From Syntrophomonadaceae bacterium (GTDB taxonomy: Bacteria; Bacillota; Dethiobacteria; DTU022): 11,738 nucleotides of DNA. The notes under the pieces were generated by a model. That model was not told the DNA's origin. It was given only the letters and a program-made list of their open reading frames with translations, and did not search any database. Below are positions 7,381 to 11,738 of the stretch, one piece after another. Location: positions 1 to 11,738 of the forward strand of contig PUKR01000026.1 of the NCBI GenBank assembly GCA_003552365.1. Direction: 5' to 3'. How positions within the stretch are numbered: the stretch's first letter is position 1; every line of letters begins with the position of its first letter. Both the position numbers and the translations under genes were made by a program.

Positions 7381-7803
7381 TTAAATCCTATCCCCTTCTT
7401 TTTCTTTTATCAGATCCGCGCAGTATTCAATAATCTCCCTGCGCCTGACAATCCCGATAAAAGTGCCATGGTCATCCACTACCGGAACGAAGTTTTGTTC
7501 ACTGGCTACGGTTAACAGGTCCACAATTCGGGAGTCAATTCGCACCGGTTTATTCTGTGCCTGGAAAGCAATGTCTTTCAGTTTAATTTTTTCCATCTCG
7601 TTAAAGTCAAGATCACGGGTATTCTTCAACTTCCAAAGCAGATCCCCTTCGGTAATTGTTCCTGCATAGTACCCCTGATCATCTACAAGGGGGACTGCCG
7701 AATAGCTTTGCCGTTCCATCTTTTCCATGGCCTGGCGCATCGAAGTATCCGGGGTTAAAAGCACCAATTCACTTTTGGGGATCAAAAAAAAAGCAACTTT
7801 CAT
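7381..7803 (-). CDS. Small protein of two CBS domains
   Basis: A 140-residue protein made only of a Bateman module. CBS 1 spans about 10-60 (AVPLVDDQGYYAGTITEGDLL at its end) and CBS 2 about 74-128 (FVPVVDDHGTFIGIVRRREI at its end). Such modules bind adenine nucleotides or, in some Bacillota proteins such as DarB/CbpB, cyclic di-AMP, and control partner proteins. There is no attached enzyme, ACT domain, TM segment or DNA-binding domain, so it likely acts by protein contact. The ATG at 7801-7803 directly follows the GNAT stop (TAAATG), and AGGAG sits 10 bases before it inside the GNAT gene, which implies translational coupling. The tight pairing suggests a shared job with GNAT. The bound ligand is not predictable here. 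Confidence 0.88.
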   Translation of the reverse strand: MKVAFFLIPKSELVLLTPDTSMRQAMEKMERQSYSAVPLVDDQGYYAGTITEGDLLWKLKNTRDLDFNEMEKIKLKDIAFQAQNKPVRIDSRIVDLLTVASEQNFVPVVDDHGTFIGIVRRREIIEYCADLIKEKEGDRI

Positions 7804-8211
7804 TTAATCATTACTCCTATCTACTTCATTATCAATTACACCACCGCAAATAATCCGAAATCCGGCTTTGCGGTATAGATCAGTTAACCCTGGTTCAAAA
7901 AGCACATTTACAGTCTTAATCTGATCAATCCTTAACCTTTCCACCGTTAACTTCAAGATCCTTAAACCAATTCCTTCCCCCTGGTAATCCGGGTGTACAA
8001 GAAGGTTGCGGATTAAAGCATCATCAACTCCGTCACTGATCACATCTACAAACCCTACCAGATTATCATGGTGAAAGCAAGCCACAATTAAATAGGAAGA
8101 ATCAATTATTTTTTCTAGCTGTTTTCGACGTCCTCCCCATCCCACAGCTTCCCTAAGGGAGGCAATTGTTTCAGGACTGATTGATGGATTTTCTATGTAG
8201 TTAAGCTGCAC
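7804..8211 (-). CDS. GNAT-family N-acetyltransferase
   Basis: Acetyl-CoA-dependent acetyltransferase of the GNAT fold, 135 residues, about the minimal domain size. Motif A is clear: IRNLLVHPDYQGEGIG at 67-82, matching the Q/R-x-x-G-x-G/A pyrophosphate loop. The strand before it (LVGFVDVISDGVDDALI, 51-67) and the C-terminal DLYRKAGFRI (111-120) are also typical. The start is GTG at 8209-8211, chosen because GAGGTGA lies 4 bases upstream. A TATAAT box lies about 30 bases upstream of the start, so this is probably the first gene of a GNAT-CBS-aminotransferase transcript. The substrate (protein lysine, amino acid, antibiotic or other amine) cannot be told from sequence. Coupling to a CBS protein, and a sirtuin a few genes away, makes protein acetylation worth testing. 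Confidence 0.87.
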   Translation of the reverse strand: MQLNYIENPSISPETIASLREAVGWGGRRKQLEKIIDSSYLIVACFHHDNLVGFVDVISDGVDDALIRNLLVHPDYQGEGIGLRILKLTVERLRIDQIKTVNVLFEPGLTDLYRKAGFRIICGGVIDNEVDRSND

Positions 8212-8241
8212 CTGTTCACCTCGATTGACAACTGCAATAAT

Positions 8242-8247
8242 ATTATA
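8242..8247 (-). promoter_or_regulatory. Probable -10 box for GNAT-CBS-aminotransferase transcript
   Basis: A perfect TATAAT on the minus strand lies 30 bases before the GTG start, in the 110-base gap after the FMN dehydrogenase. The best -35 candidates 16-18 bases upstream (TTTTAC, CTTTTA) are poor, so only the -10 is claimed. Confidence 0.45.
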
Positions 8248-8321
8248 ACATCAACAGCTACCTGTAAAAGTAAATATTCCCGGTTCCATGGCACAAAAAC
8301 TAGATTAAGATCACCGGAAAT

Positions 8322-9353
8322 TTACCAGTCGACCCTCCTGATCATTTGAGGGCTGATCGAAGATAAGCCGGCACAACCGGTTAAAAGCATAGCTTTGACC
8401 AGTTCATTATGAATTTTTTTAAGGTACAAACCTACGCCCTCTTCACCATCCCCTACAGCAGCAATGGCAACCGGGCGTCCAATTAAAACTGCTTCCGCTC
8501 CCAGGGCAATAGCCTTAAGAACATCTTCACCGGATCGAACCCCACCGTCCAAAATTATTTTGATCGCCCCCTGGACCGCTGAGGCTATCTCCGGAAGCAC
8601 TTCCAGGGTTCCCGGTGTAAAATCCAGTGCCCTTCCCCCATGGTTAGACACGACAACTCCTGCCGCTCCGCACTCTACTGCCAGTGCTGCTTCATCAGGA
8701 GTCATGATTCCCTTTAAGATCAAGGGAAGAGAGGTGCTTTCCACAATTCTTCCAAGTTTATCGACTGATAAAGGGGCTACCGGCTGACCGGCCCGGTTCA
8801 AATTATCAAATCCGGCTGCATCTATATCTATTCCGACAGCAAGCGCTCCACTGTCTTCAGCCATCCTAATCCGCTCGATAATTTTATGAACTTCCCGTGG
8901 TTTAATTATGGGCACTCCCTTTTTACCGGCTTCTTCCCGGATAGCCTGGAGCCCCATCCCGTAAAGGGGAGGATCGGGAGAGTCTCCGGTAAAGGCTATA
9001 GTCCCTGCTGCTTCGGCACCGGCAACCTGCGCTTTGATAAATTTATAATCATCCACTTTCCCTAAAAAATTATAAGTGGTCTCACACATCGGCGCCCCCA
9101 TAACCGGAAAAGATAGTTTAACACCAAAAAAATCATAACCGGTATCCGGATCTGCAGCATCATGCATTGTTCTCAGGTTCAGTAAAACACGTTCAAAAGC
9201 AGCGCGGTTACGGCGAAATCCCGTCCTGCTGCCCCTGCCCCCCATACCGGGAACCCCGGTAATACAAGACCTGCCATCACACACCGGACAAACTTTGCAT
9301 ATCCCCTTCATTGTATAACGCGCTTTATTAAAAACTTCATCTATATCTTTCAA
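8322..9353 (-). CDS. FMN-dependent alpha-hydroxy-acid dehydrogenase with N-terminal four-Cys cluster
   Basis: TIM-barrel flavoprotein of the glycolate oxidase / L-lactate oxidase / flavocytochrome b2 family, 343 residues, which oxidises a 2-hydroxy acid to a 2-oxo acid. The active site is recognisable: LILKGIM with Lys214, SNHGGR at 236-241 with catalytic base His238 and substrate-binding Arg241, and the FMN phosphate loop DGGVRSG (269-275) plus IGRP (291-294). The N-terminus is unusual: CKVCPVCDGRSC gives Cys19, 22, 25 and 30, then GVPGMGGRGS. This pattern recalls proteins in anaerobic clostridia and may bind a metal or iron-sulfur cluster. The start is TTG at 9351-9353 with AGGAGGA upstream; no ATG is better placed. 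It lies 114 bases after the class V aminotransferase, which would suit its oxo-acid product. Whether oxygen or another acceptor is used is unknown; an anaerobe would favour the latter. No signal peptide or TM segment. Confidence 0.88.
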   Translation of the reverse strand: MKDIDEVFNKARYTMKGICKVCPVCDGRSCITGVPGMGGRGSRTGFRRNRAAFERVLLNLRTMHDAADPDTGYDFFGVKLSFPVMGAPMCETTYNFLGKVDDYKFIKAQVAGAEAAGTIAFTGDSPDPPLYGMGLQAIREEAGKKGVPIIKPREVHKIIERIRMAEDSGALAVGIDIDAAGFDNLNRAGQPVAPLSVDKLGRIVESTSLPLILKGIMTPDEAALAVECGAAGVVVSNHGGRALDFTPGTLEVLPEIASAVQGAIKIILDGGVRSGEDVLKAIALGAEAVLIGRPVAIAAVGDGEEGVGLYLKKIHNELVKAMLLTGCAGLSSISPQMIRRVDW

Positions 9354-9415
9354 GTATAAATTTCCTCCTGGTTAAGGCACTCATTTTTTAAGCTAGTACT
9401 ATGCCGGAGTTGAAT

Positions 9416-9441
9416 GCAAGGGCAAATGAAAACACCCTTGC
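9416..9441. other. Perfect 7-bp hairpin between aminotransferase and FMN dehydrogenase genes
   Basis: GCAAGGG (9416-9422) pairs with CCCTTGC (9435-9441) around a 12-base loop, in the 114-base gap. There is no T tract on either side, so it is not a standard intrinsic terminator. It may affect mRNA processing or be chance. Confidence 0.35.
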
Positions 9442-9467
9442 CAGAGCTGTATCACAGTAAATATGGA

Positions 9468-10643
9468 TTATATCTGCTGTTGATACACTTTACCCGCTTC
9501 CGAGAGGGCCTCTTCATGGGAACACTTATGGCCCAGCTGGTTAAAAATTTCTCCAAGCGCTTTTAGCAGGCGCTCGACGTTCTCACGCCTGGAACCATTC
9601 CCCATCATACCAATACGCCAGACCCTTCCTTTAAATGGCCCCAGCCCGCCCCCGATTTCTATCAGGTAATCTTTTCGCAAACGTGAACGGACTTCGCTAT
9701 CCTCAATGTTTTCTGGAATCCATACGGCAATTAAACTCGGCAGCCGGTACTTGTCAGATACAACCGGTTGTACACCTAAAACTTTCAAACCTGCTACCAG
9801 AGCGCTGCTGTGCAGTAAATGGCGGGCAAACCTTTCTTCCAGCCCTTCTTCTTTAATTATTGAGAGCGCTTCGAATAAAGCATAAATCATGTTAATAGGA
9901 GCCGTATGGTGATAAAACCTCTCTTCTCCCCAGTAGCGGGTTAGAAACGAAAGATCAAGGTACCAGCTTTGAACCTTGCTTTTCCTGTTCCGGAATTTTT
10001 CCAGGGCTCTATCCCCAAAAGTTATTGGAGCCAGTCCCGGCGGAGCACCCAGGCATTTCTGGTTTCCACTATAAACAATATCCAAATCCCGTCGATCAAC
10101 TTCCACCGGTAGACCTCCCAGTGAAGTAACAGCATCGACCAGGACCAGGGCCTCGTGCTTCCGGGCCAGTTCGACCACCGGTTCCAGTGGCTGACGGGCC
10201 CCGGTAGAAGTTTCAGCATGGACCACACCCAACAACTTTACATCAGGATGAGCAGTAAGCGTTTTTTCTAACAAATCCGGTTCTACCGGACCGCCCCACT
10301 GCGCTTCGACTTCGATAACTTCAGCCCCGCAACGAGAAGCAACGTCTACCATTCGCTGGCCAAAAACCCCGTTAACCCCGATCACTGCCTTGTCACCAGG
10401 CTCCAAAATATTAACCAAAGCAGCTTCCATTCCGGCACTGCCGGTACCTGATACCGGAAAAGTAACCTGGTTGTTAGTTTCAAACACATACCGCAGCAGA
10501 TCACTGGTCTGGTTCATAATTGCCAGGAAATCAGGATCAAGGTGCCCAAGGGTATGCCGACTAAGCGCTTCTAAAATTCGCGGATGCACGGGACTTGGCC
10601 CGGGACCCAGTAACAAAACTTCCGCTGGCTTTTTCATCTGCAT
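9468..10643 (-). CDS. Class V aminotransferase, alanine-glyoxylate / serine-pyruvate type
   Basis: PLP enzyme, 391 residues, of the family that transfers the amino group of alanine or serine to glyoxylate (giving glycine) or pyruvate. Features in order: LLLGPGPSPVHPRIL at 10-24 (family N-terminus), GTGSAGMEA at 66-74 (cofactor phosphate site), ETSTG at 144-148, VDAVTSLGG at 169-177 with Asp170, SGNQKCLGAPPGL at 192-204 with Schiff-base Lys196, YHHTAP at 244-249, and VWRIGMMG at 341-348 with Arg343 for the substrate carboxylate. All are intact. The ATG at 10641-10643 has GGGAGG 8 bases upstream. It begins 54 bases after the sirtuin gene and precedes the hydroxy-acid dehydrogenase, so the two could act in sequence on a 2-oxo acid such as glyoxylate. 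The family also contains purine-catabolic and phosphonate enzymes, so the exact acceptor is inferred. Confidence 0.9.
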   Translation of the reverse strand: MQMKKPAEVLLLGPGPSPVHPRILEALSRHTLGHLDPDFLAIMNQTSDLLRYVFETNNQVTFPVSGTGSAGMEAALVNILEPGDKAVIGVNGVFGQRMVDVASRCGAEVIEVEAQWGGPVEPDLLEKTLTAHPDVKLLGVVHAETSTGARQPLEPVVELARKHEALVLVDAVTSLGGLPVEVDRRDLDIVYSGNQKCLGAPPGLAPITFGDRALEKFRNRKSKVQSWYLDLSFLTRYWGEERFYHHTAPINMIYALFEALSIIKEEGLEERFARHLLHSSALVAGLKVLGVQPVVSDKYRLPSLIAVWIPENIEDSEVRSRLRKDYLIEIGGGLGPFKGRVWRIGMMGNGSRRENVERLLKALGEIFNQLGHKCSHEEALSEAGKVYQQQI

Positions 10644-10697
10644 TAAATCAACCTCCCTATGATAATAAAAAACCTGTCTACCACCCGAATAGCTTCC

Positions 10698-11447
10698 CTA
10701 CCTTTTTTCGAGTTCTTGAACCAAATCAGTCAGAACTTTGCTGGTATTCTCCCTGATCACTACTTCCGCAACCTGGTCGTGATCAGTTGGTTGATTATTG
10801 ACTATCGACATTTTATCAGCAAAGCGGGGAAGATCGGCAATGGGATAAACCACCAGGCTGCTCCCTATGACCAGCATAAAATCACATTCCCCCTGGATCC
10901 TCTGGTGCAGTTCCAAGAAAAAAGCAGGCATGGGATCGCCAAAAAGGACTACGTCGGGCCTGAGCATGCTATGACAGTTATGGCATATCGGCGGAATCCT
11001 TTTCAACTCTACCTGGTGCACCAGTTCTTCAAAAGGATATTTCTTTTTACAGCCAAGACAGTAGCCGGTTCGCAGGTGACCATGCACTTCCCAAACATTT
11101 TTCGAGCCAGCTCTTACATGAAGTCCATCGACATTCTGCGTAACCAGGCCTTTTAAATAGCCAAGCTCTTCCATCCTGACCAGCATATAATGCCCCTGGT
11201 TAGGCTCGGCAGAAGAAATCTTAATGAAGCGGCTAAATCCTTCCTCGTAAAATAAGCGAGGATTGTTATAAAGGGCATCCACTGAAGATGTTTTTAAGGG
11301 ATCGACGTTTTCCCACATTCCGGTTCCAGGAGAACGAAAGTCAGGAACCCCGCTGTCGGTGCTTATTCCGGCACCGGTTAAAGCAAAAAAATGATTGCTT
11401 TCCTTGATCAGCTTGGCCAGTTGTTTAATGCTTTTACCATAACTCAT
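10698..11447 (-). CDS. cobB: NAD-dependent protein deacylase, sirtuin family
   Basis: Sir2-family enzyme, 249 residues from the chosen ATG, which removes acyl groups from protein lysines using NAD+ and yields O-acyl-ADP-ribose and nicotinamide. Landmarks: LTGAGISTDSGVPDFRSP at 23-40 (NAD loop), TQNVDGLH at 103-110, catalytic His122 in VHGH, zinc cysteines Cys130/133 and Cys155/158, FGDPMP at 169-174, and VIGSSLVVYP at 193-202. The overall pattern is close to the Thermotoga-type bacterial sirtuin. The ATG at 11445-11447 is chosen because GGAGGT lies 6 bases upstream; an in-frame start at 11510 would overlap the HAD gene and has no ribosome site. It is 46 bases from the HAD gene and 54 from the aminotransferase gene, in the same direction as both. 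The symbol is by family only. Confidence 0.93.
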   Translation of the reverse strand: MSYGKSIKQLAKLIKESNHFFALTGAGISTDSGVPDFRSPGTGMWENVDPLKTSSVDALYNNPRLFYEEGFSRFIKISSAEPNQGHYMLVRMEELGYLKGLVTQNVDGLHVRAGSKNVWEVHGHLRTGYCLGCKKKYPFEELVHQVELKRIPPICHNCHSMLRPDVVLFGDPMPAFFLELHQRIQGECDFMLVIGSSLVVYPIADLPRFADKMSIVNNQPTDHDQVAEVVIRENTSKVLTDLVQELEKR

Positions 11448-11493
11448 CGGATGACCTCCACTCGGCATTGTTATAATTAAGGTCCGGGTTTTA

Positions 11494-11738
11494 TTATATT
11501 CCACTGCCAAGGGGGCAGCATAAAGCTCTTTCCGAACAATCGCTTAACCCGGGTGTTTCAACTTTTATAATATCGTAAAAATCAAACCATTGCGAGTAGC
11601 TAAATCCATTTTTGCTGCAAACTTTTGCAAGCCTGTCCCGGGCACAAATGTGGTCGCTCCAGGATGCCCCAAAACGGTCATTTGAACCGTCTCCTATATA
11701 AATAACCGGAGTGCCGCGCTCTTTTGTTCTTACCACGT
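11494..11738 (-). CDS. HAD-superfamily phosphatase, C-terminal part (5' end outside window)
   Basis: The last 81 codons or so of a gene entering from the right edge; the frame is open to the edge and ends at TAA 11494-11496. It reads TPVIYIGDGSNDRFGASWSD, then CARDRLAKVC and WFDFYDI. This is the C-terminal signature of MtnX / phosphoserine-phosphatase-like HAD enzymes: GDG..D is HAD motif IV (Mg2+ ligands), followed by a D..FA...L..C segment and a final F.D(F/Y).DI. The nucleophile DxD motif would lie upstream of the window. About 24 residues follow the usual end, including CSERALCCPL, so the tail is slightly long. Substrate not assignable: MtnX-type methionine salvage, phosphoserine, or another phosphomonoester. 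Same direction as the sirtuin 46 bases downstream. Confidence 0.72.
   Translation of the reverse strand, partial: VVRTKERGTPVIYIGDGSNDRFGASWSDHICARDRLAKVCSKNGFSYSQWFDFYDIIKVETPGLSDCSERALCCPLGSGI

Noticed and set aside
10644..10697. T-rich tract (GGTTTTTTATT on the minus strand) after the sirtuin gene as a terminator
   Set aside because: The only stem before it is five pairs with two G-U pairs, too weak to claim.
10659..11156. Plus-strand open frame of 165 codons
   Set aside because: It is antisense to the sirtuin gene, which has intact catalytic and zinc motifs; the plus-strand protein looks like no known family.
11504..11518. CTGCC/GGCAG hairpin near the end of the HAD gene as a terminator
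   Set aside because: It lies before the stop codon and is followed by TGGAATATAATAAAA rather than a T tract.

Overview
The window comes from a bacterial chromosome, most likely an anaerobic, clostridia-type member of the Bacillota. The evidence is strong purine-rich Shine-Dalgarno sites in front of most genes, three probable TTG starts and one GTG start, sigma-A-like promoters (TTGATT / TATAAT), very AT-rich intergenic DNA, a typical Gram-positive lipoprotein signal, and gene families common in that group. There is no rRNA, tRNA, IS element, phage gene or CRISPR array. This looks like ordinary chromosomal DNA with short gaps; the largest gap between genes is 224 bases.

Layout. Right block (minus strand, read right to left): the 3' end of a HAD-superfamily phosphatase, a sirtuin deacylase, a class V alanine-glyoxylate-type aminotransferase, and an FMN-dependent alpha-hydroxy-acid dehydrogenase with an N-terminal four-cysteine cluster. 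A promoter-like site then precedes a tight set: a GNAT acetyltransferase, a two-CBS-domain protein that starts on the base after the GNAT stop, and a class I/II aminotransferase. A second promoter-like site precedes thiamine pyrophosphokinase. Centre (plus strand): an isolated branched-chain-amino-acid-type substrate-binding lipoprotein ends 2 bases from the convergent thiamine pyrophosphokinase. Left block (minus strand), divergent from the lipoprotein across 224 AT-rich bases: a DUF362 protein, a membrane Cache/PAS histidine kinase, and the first 35 codons of a low-specificity threonine aldolase.

Function. Much of the window concerns small amino acids and two-carbon acids: a hydroxy-acid dehydrogenase that could make glyoxylate or pyruvate, an aminotransferase that would turn these into glycine or alanine, threonine aldolase (threonine to glycine and acetaldehyde), and a second PLP aminotransferase. 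The adjacent GNAT and CBS genes, with a sirtuin a few genes upstream, resemble in content (not in sequence detail) the AcuA/AcuB/deacetylase logic for protein acetylation control; this is a hypothesis. The Cache histidine kinase has no response regulator here and the binding protein has no permease here, so both depend on partners elsewhere or work together as a sensing pair.

No clearly new system is visible. The most interesting points are the cysteine clusters in three unrelated proteins (DUF362, FMN dehydrogenase, PAS domain of the kinase), the GNAT-CBS-sirtuin grouping, and the repeat-bearing divergent control region.
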